DNA of 64,000 nucleotides from Thermosporothrix hazakensis (GCF_003253565.1 NZ_QKUF01000002.1:62001-126000); one strand, 5' to 3'. Counted from the stretch's first letter, positions 1-6,871 are shown. Notes: generated from the sequence alone by a model not told the origin. Made by a program: numbers and translations.

Positions 1-119
1 TTCGATACTGGCCCCCCCTGACTGATCCGTCGCAGAATCAGCAGACGCAGCTCCTTCTGCTCAGACTGGAGTTGCTCAATCAAACCTGTCGTTATCGCTT
101 CAAGAGATGGTACTGACAT
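1..119 (-). CDS. N-terminal fragment of an unidentified protein, cut by window edge
   Basis: A minus-strand reading frame starts with ATG at 119 and runs off the left edge (39 codons visible). A GGAAAGGA ribosome site lies just upstream. The visible part begins MSVPSLEAITTGLIEQL and continues as a helical, Leu/Gln/Glu-rich stretch ending near ISQGGPVS. This could be the dimerisation helix leading into a helix-turn-helix domain, but that is only a guess from the palindrome upstream. Function not assigned. Confidence 0.5.
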   Translation of the reverse strand, partial: MSVPSLEAITTGLIEQLQSEQKELRLLILRRISQGGPVS

Positions 120-163
120 TCCTTTCCTCTCTTCTACATGAAACTTGTTCTATTCTTGATGAA

Positions 164-179
164 ATACTGTATCCAGTAT
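164..179. promoter_or_regulatory. Palindrome upstream of the cut-off ORF
   Basis: ATACTG-TATC-CAGTAT is a perfect dyad with 6-bp arms, and the symmetry extends imperfectly outward. It lies 45 bases upstream of the minus-strand start at 119, where an autoregulatory operator would be expected. No regulator can be named. Confidence 0.35.
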
Positions 180-218
180 CATACAACAGAGCAAGCAGAA
201 GAGAGCAGGCACCAACCC

Positions 219-626
219 TTACAAAGACTCGATCACATTGATAGGTTGGAAGTGAAGTGAGATGCGATCTTGCCGACCGAATATCTCTCTATATTGTTGA
301 CGTGTCTCCTCCCTATCAATATAACGTGCGATCAGTCGGGCAAGCTCATCCTGGACCCTGGCTCGATCCTGGGAGATCTCGACTATTCCGTTGATAGTGA
401 CATAGCGCATTCCGTCCTGTATACAAAGCGCGACGCGTGCATCACGAAACATATTCTTCGCCTTCCGTAAATGCTTCTGCGTATTCAGTATAATTGTTCC
501 ATCATCTTCGAGTAGATACCAGACCGGAGTGAGCTGTGAGCTTCCATCTTCGTTGAGTGTGCTTAATACCGCAATATTGGGCTCCTGAAGATACGCTTGT
601 GCTCGTTCTGAGAACTGTGCAGTCAT
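219..626 (-). CDS. PPOX-class (F420/FMN-dependent) oxidoreductase
   Basis: A 135-residue protein of the pyridoxamine-5'-phosphate-oxidase-like split-barrel family, probably binding F420 or FMN and reducing a small molecule in the cytoplasm. It opens with the usual pattern: a short helix, then a strand with IAVLSTLNEDGSSQLTPVWY (residues about 18-37). This is followed by LNTQKHLRKAKNMFRDARVA, where the basic residues match the cofactor-phosphate-binding segment of the family. Length fits a single-domain member. Start at 626 is supported by a GAGG site. It is divergent from the MerR gene at 774, and a MerR-type promoter (689-720) drives it, so it is probably that regulator's target. Substrate unknown. 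Confidence 0.85.
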   Translation of the reverse strand: MTAQFSERAQAYLQEPNIAVLSTLNEDGSSQLTPVWYLLEDDGTIILNTQKHLRKAKNMFRDARVALCIQDGMRYVTINGIVEISQDRARVQDELARLIARYIDREETRQQYREIFGRQDRISLHFQPINVIESL

Positions 627-688
627 AAGTCAATTCCTCTTTCCACTTGGAATTATTGCTGAAAAGCAAGTTTCATTTTTCATGGGGT

Positions 689-720
689 AGTATAAACTAT
701 GACACTGATGGCATAGTCAA
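689..720 (-). promoter_or_regulatory. MerR-type promoter with operator dyad in the long spacer
   Basis: Read on the minus strand, a -35 TTGACT (720-715) and a -10 TATACT (694-689) are separated by 20 bp instead of 17. The dyad ACTATG-N10-CATAGT (696-717) fills the spacer and overlaps the -35. An overlong spacer containing the dyad is the hallmark of promoters activated by MerR proteins through DNA distortion. It points at the PPOX gene, and the merR-like gene starts on the other side. Confidence 0.75.
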
Positions 721-773
721 GAGGTCTGGCCATGCTCTGACACTACAGGGAAGTTACCAGGAGGTCTTTATTG

Positions 774-1184
774 ATGCGCATCAGCGAGCTTTCTCGTTTC
801 ACCGGCGCAAGCATTCGTTCGCTCCGCCATTATGAACACAAGGGACTGATTCACCCCGCACGATTGGAAAACGGCTACCGTGACTACGAAGAACGGGTTA
901 TTGAGCAGGTCAGGCTGATCCAGCTCTATCTGAAACTGGGGCTGAACATCGACGAAATAAGTATTCTTGTTTCCTGCACCGGCTTGACCGAGGACGCCAC
1001 CAACGAAGATAAGCAAAGCGCTATTACCGGGCTCCTCAAGCTCTATAAACAGAAGGTTCAGCGACTTGATAGCCAGATTCAGGAACTCAGCACGACAAAG
1101 AGCCGTCTGCTTGAACGTATCCAATCAATCGAAGAGAAAAAGATCCTCAACGAAGAAGAGATCAGGATTTTGTGGGGCAAATAA
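774..1184 (+). CDS. MerR-family transcriptional regulator
   Basis: A 136-residue MerR protein. The N-terminal winged helix is typical: MRISELSRFTGASIRSLRHY followed by EHKGLIHPARLENGYRDY. A dimerisation helix then runs from about residue 70 to 125 (LLKLYKQKVQRLDSQIQEL). There is no obvious Cys-based metal site or large ligand domain, so the inducer cannot be predicted. ATG at 774 is preferred over TTG at 771 because the GGAGG at 760-764 is ideally spaced for it. The gene faces away from the PPOX gene, and the dyad in the shared region sits in the PPOX promoter. Confidence 0.88.
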   Translation: MRISELSRFTGASIRSLRHYEHKGLIHPARLENGYRDYEERVIEQVRLIQLYLKLGLNIDEISILVSCTGLTEDATNEDKQSAITGLLKLYKQKVQRLDSQIQELSTTKSRLLERIQSIEEKKILNEEEIRILWGK

Positions 1185-1203
1185 CAGAAAAGCAGATTGC
1201 CCT

Positions 1204-1243
1204 TCAAAAAAAGAGGAAGGGCCCCCCGAAAGGGGAGCCCCAT
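1204..1243 (-). terminator. Terminator of cysteine cassette A
   Basis: On the minus strand GGGGCTCCCC-TTTC-GGGGGGCCC forms a GC-rich hairpin followed by TTCCTCTTTTTTT. It lies about 20 bases after the stop of the 52-residue gene. The same design recurs after the three other cassettes. Confidence 0.8.
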
Positions 1244-1263
1244 GAGGGCATGAGGCAGTCACC

Positions 1264-1422
1264 TCACTTGCGCTTCTTCCTGAAGATGCCGCCGCGCCGC
1301 TCCTCAGGCTTCTCTTCCATCCTCAGGACACGGCCCGTCCTCTGACGGCAGCTCGGGCAGGTGTCGCAGCAACAGCCCCTTGCGCAGCCGCACCCCGACC
1401 TTGAACGCTTCGAGGACCTCAT
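1264..1422 (-). CDS. Cassette A: 52-residue cysteine-cluster mini-protein
   Basis: A small basic protein (52 residues) with Cys at 11, 13, 17, 18, 19, 22 and 25 followed by Arg. Six of these reproduce exactly the C-x-C-x3-C-x-C-x2-C-x2-C-R spacing at the C-terminal end of the larger proteins at 1901-2443 (Cys134-148) and 3984-4784 (Cys214-228). The tail is rich in Lys, Arg and Glu. ATG at 1422 follows AAGGAAAAGAGA. The gene is preceded by the same kind of promoter and leader as the other cassettes and followed by the same kind of terminator. An overlapping frame (1304-1600) is longer but lacks the motif. Function unknown; the cluster could bind zinc or another soft metal. I infer a minimal paralogue keeping only the C-terminal module. 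Confidence 0.65.
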   Translation of the reverse strand: MRSSKRSRSGCGCARGCCCDTCPSCRQRTGRVLRMEEKPEERRGGIFRKKRK

Positions 1423-1680
1423 TCTCTTTTCCTTCCGTACGAACTGAGCACTCCAGCGGTTTGCTGAAGATATTGCCCTCCGGAATGATTCCGAAGAACA
1501 ACACCTGCGACAAACAGTACGGAATGATCTTCATCGCCCTCATATCCTCTCTACGTTCCCAAAACGCGCTTCTCTTGAGAAGCCCGGTTCTGCGAACCAT
1601 ATGGTGCGATCCGGTTGGGCAACGAGACAGGAAAAATGAAAATGTGCTTTCAGGATACTCTCTACGTGTACTTCACACAA
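1423..1680 (-). promoter_or_regulatory. Promoter and structured leader of cassette A
   Basis: Minus-strand promoter: -35 TTGTGT (1675-1680), 17-bp spacer, -10 TATCCT (1652-1657), with a pyrimidine tract TTTCCCTCTTTTCC upstream. The leader is about 220 nt. It holds a small hairpin ACC-ATAT-GGT (1596-1605) and a second stem TCTTCGGA/TCCGGAGG (1490-1497 with 1477-1484, 5-nt loop). Both elements occur in the other three leaders with different loops. Bases 1700-1810, upstream of the promoter, hold nothing I recognise. Confidence 0.6.
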
Positions 1681-1820
1681 GAGGAAAAGAGGGAAAAAAT
1701 GCTACACGCATTCACAAATCGGGAGAAGCACGAGTGGTTGGAGCTTCCTGCTACGAAAGCGCCGGCCGCGTCCTGTGGGGCAAAGAGCAATGACCACATC
1801 TCTCAACTCCTATTGCCCTC

Positions 1821-1858
1821 AAAAAGAGGGAGGGGGCTCCCCCAAAAGGAAGCCCCCT
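1821..1858 (-). terminator. Terminator of cysteine cassette B
   Basis: Minus strand GGGGGCTTCC-TTTTGG-GGGAGCCCCC followed by TCCCTCTTTTT, about 40 bases beyond the stop of the gene at 1901-2443. Confidence 0.85.
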
Positions 1859-1900
1859 GAAGGTGCAAGGTGACATACCTCCTCTTCTGGCTCACGGCCT

Positions 1901-2443
1901 TCAGCGCCGATAAGTGACCTGATTGGCCATCCACAGCAGCTTCTTGAGCTGAACGAGGAACGCAAGGTCCTCTTCCGTGGCCTGTCCGGACGCGAAGCGG
2001 CACTTCTGACAGGCCGCACAGGTGCAGCCGTGCGGGCAGCGGCAGCGCACGTTCGGGTCGAGCTGCCACATCATCCGCTGGAGCGCATCCCGCGTCGAGC
2101 GCAGCGCTTCCCTCATGAGTTCCTGCGTGTATTGCCGCTCGACCCGGCGGATATCCCCTTCCGCCTGGGTGTACTCCGGGCTGTTGAGCCAGACATCCAG
2201 CTCACAGCGTGCACAGGTGCCCGCACCGTTGCACGTGCAGTTCGGCACAGGCTCTTCAGGCGCCAGTCGCCAGAGCGGGCTCTTTCCTGTCCGCCGGACG
2301 AACTTGCGGTAGGCCGACCAGATGCGGTCCTCCTTCCACTGCGGCAGATCGTTCGTCTCCAGGTAGATCTCGATGAGCGTACGCGCTTCCGCCTTACAGG
2401 CATCACACGTACACCCCGGCAGATGGAAAGCTTTGTGTTCCAT
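1901..2443 (-). CDS. Cassette B: modular cysteine-cluster protein, unknown function
   Basis: A 180-residue cytoplasmic protein with no signal peptide or membrane segment and three Cys groups. The N-module has GCTCDAC (Cys11, 13, 16). The middle module has RRTGKSPLWRL, then NCTCNGAGTCARCELDVWL (Cys69, 71, 77, 80). The C-module has RCRCPHGCTCAACQKCR (Cys134, 136, 140, 142, 145, 148). Helical, charged segments separate them. The spacing suggests metal knuckles, but I recognise no described family. Start ATG at 2443 follows GAGAGGGGATC. The frame stays open upstream, but the leader there is conserved at nucleotide level and is read in a different frame in each copy, so it is not part of the protein. 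Confidence 0.8.
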   Translation of the reverse strand: MEHKAFHLPGCTCDACKAEARTLIEIYLETNDLPQWKEDRIWSAYRKFVRRTGKSPLWRLAPEEPVPNCTCNGAGTCARCELDVWLNSPEYTQAEGDIRRVERQYTQELMREALRSTRDALQRMMWQLDPNVRCRCPHGCTCAACQKCRFASGQATEEDLAFLVQLKKLLWMANQVTYRR

Positions 2444-2763
2444 CAGATCCCCTCTCTCGGTCGCTTGCTTGCAGGTGATGTTGCCCTCCGGAAAACATGC
2501 TCCGAAGAACAAAACCAGCGACAAACAGCGAATGCGATGAGATCGGTTGCCAGTGTTGCAGGTACTGCCTTGCTTCTCCTCCTTCGTGGTTGCTGCTCCC
2601 ATTCCTTCAAGCTCCCTGTGACGACAGAGGCGAGAGAACCGGGCTGTCCTGTACCCTCGATTCTGCGAACCGTTTCCGGTGCGATTCGAGCGTAACACGA
2701 CATTGAGCAGATGTAGTTATAAACGATAGAGATAGCATAAAGAATTTTTTGCGCTCTCTACAA
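2444..2763 (-). promoter_or_regulatory. Promoter and structured leader of cassette B
   Basis: Promoter: -35 TTGTAG (2758-2763), 18-bp spacer, -10 TATGCT (2734-2739), with the upstream tract TTTCCCTCTTTTCC. The leader is about 285 nt. It includes the hairpin ACCG-GAAA-CGGT (2669-2680), which has a GNRA-type loop. It also has the stem TCTTCGGA/TCCGGAGG (2501-2508 with 2485-2492, 8-nt loop), lying 40 bases before the start codon. The region upstream of the promoter to 2890 holds no gene I can support. Confidence 0.65.
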
Positions 2764-2890
2764 GAGGAAAAGAGGGAAAGAATGGTATGCTTCATGGCTG
2801 AGCGAATCGCTTATCACTTCCATCAGAAGGATGCTGTGTCCCATCAAAACTGCTCGCAGCATCGGACGGGAAAAACACCTTGCCAGCCCC

Positions 2891-2928
2891 AAAACAAAAG
2901 GGAGGGGCTCCCTGTATGGGGAGCCCCG
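2891..2928 (-). terminator. Terminator of cysteine cassette C
   Basis: Minus strand GGGGCTCCC-CATACA-GGGAGCCCC followed by TCCCTTTTGTTTT, just beyond the stop of the gene at 2951-3490. Confidence 0.85.
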
Positions 2929-2950
2929 TGAAGGGGAGAGGTGGCGTCCT

Positions 2951-3490
2951 CTAGCTGCTGATCAGCCTGAGAGCCTCCTGCACCAGCACTCTCAACTGGA
3001 CGAGAATCAAGAGATCCTCTTTTGTTGCACGCCGGTATTTGATCCGGCAGCGCCAGCACTCGGAGCCTTTCTGTGAACACGAACACCTGAAGTCCTCGTG
3101 CACATTGAGCTGCTCTGCCAGCCGCTGGACCTCCATTTGCGCAGCGGAAGCCTCTCGGACGGTGAAGCCCTGGTCGGCCTCCTGAATCGCCTTGTCGACT
3201 GCCGCTTTCACCCCGGCGTACTCCTCACTGGCGAGCCAGATGGCCCGCTTACACCGCGCACAGGTGCCGGCCCCGCCGCAGGAGCAGTCCGACAGAACCT
3301 CGTCCGGCTCCAGCAGCCGAAGAGGGTTCATCCCCGTCCGCCTGGTGAAGTTTTCACAGGCCCGAATGAACCTGTCATCTGCCCACAGCGGAATATTGAA
3401 CCTCTCCTGGTTTTCCTCCAGGATCTCGCATATTCTCTTTGTGCAGTCCTTGCATGTACATCCCAACGGGAACTGTTTGTTGTGTCCCAT
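2951..3490 (-). CDS. Cassette C: modular cysteine-cluster protein, unknown function
   Basis: A 179-residue paralogue of the cassette B protein with the same module order. The N-module is LGCTCKDC (Cys11, 13, 16). The middle module is RRTGMNPLRLLEPDE plus DCSCGGAGTCARCKRAIWL (Cys69, 71, 77, 80, identical positions to B). The C-module RCSCSQKGSECWRCR is diverged (Cys136, 138, 145, 148), having lost two of the six Cys. Extra Cys occur at 21 and 45. ATG at 3490 follows GAGAGAGGATCAA. The N-terminal MGHNKQ is shared with cassette D. Function unknown; a cytoplasmic metal-binding or protein-binding role is inferred only from the Cys pattern. Confidence 0.8.
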   Translation of the reverse strand: MGHNKQFPLGCTCKDCTKRICEILEENQERFNIPLWADDRFIRACENFTRRTGMNPLRLLEPDEVLSDCSCGGAGTCARCKRAIWLASEEYAGVKAAVDKAIQEADQGFTVREASAAQMEVQRLAEQLNVHEDFRCSCSQKGSECWRCRIKYRRATKEDLLILVQLRVLVQEALRLISS

Positions 3491-3753
3491 TTGATCCTCT
3501 CTCTCGCTTGCTTGCAGGTGATGTTGCCCTCCGGAAAACGTGCTCCGAAGAACAAAACCAGCGACAAACATGCCATGAGAAGGGATTGGTTGCCAGTGTT
3601 TCAGGAAGTGTCTTGTCTCTCCTCCTTCTTGATTGGCTGCTCTGTTCACTCAAGCTCCCTGTGGCAACAGAGGCGAGAGAACCGGGCTGTCCTGCACCCT
3701 CGATTCTGCGAACCGCTTCCGGTGCGATTCGAGCGCGTCACGACATTGAGCAG
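3477..3753. repeat. Leader repeat, near-identical to 4769-5049
   Basis: This stretch covers the first codons and most of the leader of cassette C. It matches 4769-5049 of cassette D with, by eye, two base substitutions and one 4-base indel over about 280 bases. The adjacent coding regions are far more diverged. A more distant version is present at 2443-2710. This suggests recent duplication or gene conversion focused on the leader. Confidence 0.85.
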
Positions 3754-3803
3754 AAGTGGTTAAGCATGCGTATAGCATAAAGAACTTTCTGCTCCTTCTA
3801 CAA
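3491..3803 (-). promoter_or_regulatory. Promoter and structured leader of cassette C
   Basis: Promoter: -35 TTGTAG (3798-3803), 18-bp spacer, -10 TATGCT (3774-3779). The leader is about 277 nt with the hairpin ACCG-GAAG-CGGT (3712-3723) and the stem TCTTCGGA/TCCGGAGG (3544-3551 with 3528-3535, 8-nt loop). Beyond the promoter, up to 3910, no gene is recognisable. Confidence 0.65.
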
Positions 3804-3910
3804 GAGGGAAAGCGGGAAAAAACATTGCACTCGAGGACTGTCGATCATCTCTACCACACCTCTCATCGACGACGCTTGCAGCATCGAGCTGGAAAAGCAT
3901 CTTGCCGGCC

Positions 3911-3951
3911 GCAAAACAAAAGGGAGGGGCCCCCCATACGGAGAGCCCCAT
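3911..3951 (-). terminator. Terminator of cysteine cassette D
   Basis: Minus strand GGGGCTCTCC-GTATG-GGGGGCCCC hairpin followed by TCCCTTTTGTTTT, about 35 bases after the stop of the gene at 3984-4784. Confidence 0.8.
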
Positions 3952-3983
3952 GAAGGTGAGAGTGACGTACCTCCTCTGCTGAC

Positions 3984-4784
3984 TTACGGCTTTTCCTCAC
4001 GCCTGAAGCCCAGGATCCGCCTCCCGAGCTCCTTCACTGCCTGTCCACCCTGGACGAAGAGCCGTACGTCCGTCTCCGTCAGTTGCAGAGAACCCATGCG
4101 GCACTTCAGGCACCTCATGCAGGAACAGCCGCGAGGGCAGTTGCACGAGACATCCGGGTCGATCACATCCGCCAGTTGGCGAAATACGCTCACCAGCGCC
4201 CTCGCCTCCCTGACGCCACACCAATGGGTGTCGACGCGGATGATTTCGTCAGCCTCCGCTTGCGCCTCGGCTCGCTCCGGGCTGTTGAGCCAGGCGACCC
4301 GCTCACACTGTGCGCAGGTACCGGCCCCGCCGCAGGAGCACTTCGACGGAATCTCGTCCGACTCCAGCAGTTGGAGCAGGTTGATCTCCGTCCTCCGGGC
4401 GAACCTGCTGTAGGCCTGAAGGAACTCGTCGAGTGCCGCAGTCACCACCCTGGTGGTGAACCACTGAGCGTTCAGCCGGGCGAGTGCACGCACCTTCGCT
4501 TTTGCCGCGGCTCGCTCCGGACTCCTGATCCAGGAGTCCAGCCTGCACTGCGCGCAGATGCCAGCACTGCGGCAGGAGCAGTCCGACAGAACCTCGTCCG
4601 ACTCCAGCAGATGAAGCGGGTTGGTCCTCGTCCGGTAGACGAACGCGTTGTAGGCCCGAATGAACCTGTCATCCACCAACTGCTGAACCCTGAACGATTC
4701 CTGGCTCTGCTGAAGAAGAGCCTCCACCTTTGCGGCGCAGTCCTTGCACGTGCATCCCAGGGGAACCTGCTTGTTGTGTCCCAT
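3984..4784 (-). CDS. Cassette D: cysteine-cluster protein with duplicated middle module
   Basis: A 266-residue paralogue of cassettes B and C. The N-module is LGCTCKDC (Cys11, 13, 16). The middle module occurs twice in tandem with an exact 80-residue offset. Copy 1 is about residues 41-92 with Cys69, 71, 77, 80; copy 2 is about 121-172 with Cys149, 151, 157, 160. Each carries NPLHLLESDE or NLLQLLESDE followed by a CSC-x5-CAQC knuckle and a W-x3-SPERA segment. The C-module SCNCPRGCSCMRCLKCR keeps all six Cys (214, 216, 220, 222, 225, 228). ATG at 4784 follows GAGAGGATCAA. Function unknown. The modular growth suggests each Cys4 unit is an independent fold. Confidence 0.8.
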   Translation of the reverse strand: MGHNKQVPLGCTCKDCAAKVEALLQQSQESFRVQQLVDDRFIRAYNAFVYRTRTNPLHLLESDEVLSDCSCRSAGICAQCRLDSWIRSPERAAAKAKVRALARLNAQWFTTRVVTAALDEFLQAYSRFARRTEINLLQLLESDEIPSKCSCGGAGTCAQCERVAWLNSPERAEAQAEADEIIRVDTHWCGVREARALVSVFRQLADVIDPDVSCNCPRGCSCMRCLKCRMGSLQLTETDVRLFVQGGQAVKELGRRILGFRREEKP

Positions 4785-5100
4785 TTGATCCTCTCTCGGT
4801 CGCTTGCTTGCAGGTGATGTTGCCCTCCGGAAAACATGCTCCGAAGAACAAAACCAGCGACAAACATGCCATGAGAAGGGATTGATTGCCAGTGTTTCAG
4901 GAAGTGTCTTGTCTCTCCTCCTTCTTGATTGGCTGCTCTGTTCACTCAAGCTCCCTGTGGCAACAGAGGCGAGAGAACCGGGCTGTCCTGCACCCTCGAT
5001 TCTGCGAACCGCTTCCGGTGCGATTCGAGCGCGTCACGACATTGAGCAGTGTAGTTGTAAAGAATATATCTAGCATACAAAATCTCCCCTGTTCATACAA
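4785..5100 (-). promoter_or_regulatory. Promoter and structured leader of cassette D
   Basis: Promoter: -35 TTGTAT (5095-5100), 17-bp spacer, -10 TATGCT (5072-5077), preceded by TTTCCCTCTTTTCC. The leader is about 281 nt with the hairpin ACCG-GAAG-CGGT (5008-5019) and the stem TCTTCGGA/TCCGGAGG (4840-4847 with 4824-4831, 8-nt loop). It is nearly identical to the leader of cassette C. Confidence 0.65.
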
Positions 5101-5121
5101 GGGGAAAAGAGGGAAAGAACG

Positions 5122-5874
5122 CTATACGCGCTCGATCACCGGGAGAATCAGGCGTGAAGGGTACTCCCTACCATGATAGACACGCTGCATGGCGGTCACG
5201 AAATCGTCCTCTCGCTCGGTTGCAATAACACCACCTGTATTCGAGTTGCGATCAAAGCGCAGGAAATTGCTGCTTGACACTTCCAGCCGTACCCGATGCC
5301 CCGGCTGAAACAGGTTCGAGATCAAGCCGTAGCTCATAGACGCGTTCCGACTCCAGGAACGTCGGATGCGAGAATGATTTCCGATAGCGATCGCGAAGAA
5401 TGCCATCAGTAAGCAGCACAGCACGTCCATCGGGATAGATATCGACTAGCTTCCCGGTATAATCGGTATCGCGTGCAGAAGATGAGACATAGACCACCAG
5501 TTCAACCGAGCCTGTAACTTCAAGTGGCTGCTCAAGCGGGGGCGTGGTATAGCAGAGCACATCATCTCGCTCCTCAACCGCCCGCTGATCATAGGGACCG
5601 GGATCGCCCCAGATGATCCCACTTGCCGTTGGGACCGGGTTATGTAGATCATAGCAGTAGGTATCGAAAGCTGCATGCTCAGACACACACGGAGAGAGCA
5701 GGCCATCCCCATCGGCAGTATTCGCATGTCCCTGACTCTGCAAATAGTAGGGGCGATACTGTGTATCGGGCAACGGCCATGCCTCCTCATCGCGCCACTG
5801 ATCGACCCCCATGACAAAGAGATGGACCGGTTTTTCCCGCTCAATTCCATGCGCTGGTCAGTCTGGTAGCAGCA
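5122..5874 (-). pseudogene. Decayed CocE/NonD (S15-type) hydrolase, C-terminal fragment
   Basis: Two overlapping frames together spell the C-terminal part of a CocE/NonD acyl-hydrolase. The upstream frame reads KPVHLFVMGVDQWRDEEAWP and continues to YELRLDLEP. After a shift near 5320 another frame reads FQPGHRVRLEVSSSNFLRFD to the TAG at 5122. These are the jelly-roll domain signatures that close this family. The N-terminal alpha/beta-hydrolase domain with the catalytic Ser is absent, and a stop codon precedes the fragment. Truncation plus frameshift make it non-functional. It ends 22 bases from the promoter of the cysteine cassettes. Confidence 0.85.
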
Positions 5875-6284
5875 GGTATCGGTATCTCAATTCTGCCCGC
5901 CTGGCCCCGCATCCCGCTGGATAGCGTGGTGTGTCGCCCGCTACAAGGCCTTTCTCTGATAGCCAACCTCCAGATGATATGGAGCGCCAACGAGCCAACA
6001 ACAACGCTTCAACAGTTCCTTCAGGTGGCACGAGAGGTAAGCACCCAGGCTCTTCAAACAGAGACCTCTTCCCTGCCAGCCTGACAATCGTTCTCGCATG
6101 CCTGATTCTCGCGCCCTTTCGCTTCGACTTTACGATTATGACTGCAAAAAGCATGAGCTTGCATCGAGCGATACAATAGGGGATAAGATCATTTATCAAC
6201 TTGCATACATACTCATTGTCTTTTTTCTGTGGGGGTCTCCGGGCTCTGGCAGAGAGACGGTACAGAACGAAAGGAGAAGCGCCA
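5875..6284. other. Intergenic stretch without a recognisable gene
   Basis: An open minus-strand frame crosses this region, but its translation shows no family features; it may hold unrecognisable remains of the CocE gene. The thioredoxin promoter must lie in the right half, but no convincing -35/-10 pair was found. Confidence 0.4.
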
Positions 6285-6602
6285 ATGTCAGATGTACAGG
6301 AACTCAATGAGCAAAACTTTGAGGACGAGGTGCTGCATTCATCCGAGCCAGTCCTTGTTGAGTTTACAGCGAACTGGTGTGGTCCCTGTAAATCGTTCGC
6401 ACCTATTACAGAAAAAGTCGCATCCGACTATCATGATAAAGTAAAGGTCGCACGGGTGGATATCGATCAAAACCCGAATGTTGTGCAAAAGTACGGCGTT
6501 CGCTCCCTTCCCTATGCAATGGTTTTCAAGGATGGCCATAAGGTCGATCAGCTGGCAGGTATGACCAATTACGAACACCTTGTCCACATGCTAGGTGTCT
6601 GA
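6285..6602 (+). CDS. trxA: Thioredoxin
   Basis: A 105-residue thioredoxin, a cytoplasmic dithiol-disulfide reductant. The active site ANWCGPCK (Cys at about 31 and 34) sits after the VLVEF strand. The cis-Pro loop is present as VRSLPYAMVF, and DIDQNPNVVQKYGV matches the family. The internal ATG at 6285 is chosen because AAGGAGAAG lies 6 bases upstream and the protein then has standard length; the frame is open further upstream but without family similarity. It is followed by a strong terminator, so it is monocistronic. It could serve general redox balance; no dedicated partner is adjacent. Confidence 0.95.
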   Translation: MSDVQELNEQNFEDEVLHSSEPVLVEFTANWCGPCKSFAPITEKVASDYHDKVKVARVDIDQNPNVVQKYGVRSLPYAMVFKDGHKVDQLAGMTNYEHLVHMLGV

Positions 6603-6608
6603 GGTGCA

Positions 6609-6660
6609 TTCTGGCGCATCTCATTCCACTGGTGTGGACGATGCGCCAGAACACCCTTTT
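6609..6660 (+). terminator. Terminator after thioredoxin
   Basis: TTCTGGCGCATC (6609-6620) pairs perfectly with GATGCGCCAGAA (6640-6651), followed by CACCCTTTT. It starts 7 bases after the trxA stop. Confidence 0.85.
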
Positions 6661-6871
6661 ATCCTCCCTGTCACAACATGGGCTCTGTTCCCGATTTCAC
6701 AGCCATGCGCCTCCCACCCGTCACGCGCCTGACAGAACGCATGCAACCGGTCAGACGCAGCAAAAGCCCTTCCTACCCTCTTCTCTGAAGCGAGAACACG
6801 ATCCGATCAAAAGACCTCCCCGACCTGATAGTGAGGAGGCCCAAACACCTGATACGCAAACAAACTTTCCA

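Noticed and set aside
1304..1600. 98-residue minus-strand frame overlapping cassette A
   Set aside because: It lacks the Cys motif and runs through the non-coding leader; the 52-residue frame matches the paralogues exactly in Cys spacing.
1615..1860. Plus-strand ORFs opposite the cysteine cassettes (also 2749-2931, 3756-3953)
   Set aside because: They consist of the reverse of the conserved promoter tract and the terminators; translation is not conserved between copies beyond what DNA conservation explains.
2485..2508. Known riboswitch class in the cassette leaders
   Set aside because: None of the well-known riboswitch consensus elements could be recognised; reported instead as an uncharacterised structured leader.
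2030..2695. 221-residue plus-strand ORF antisense to cassette B
   Set aside because: A shadow of the GC-rich, Cys/Arg-rich coding strand; it has no ribosome site and no matching design in the other copies.
2444..2698. N-terminal extensions of cassettes B, C and D into the leader
   Set aside because: The conserved leader is read in three different frames in the three copies, so it cannot encode a common N-terminus.
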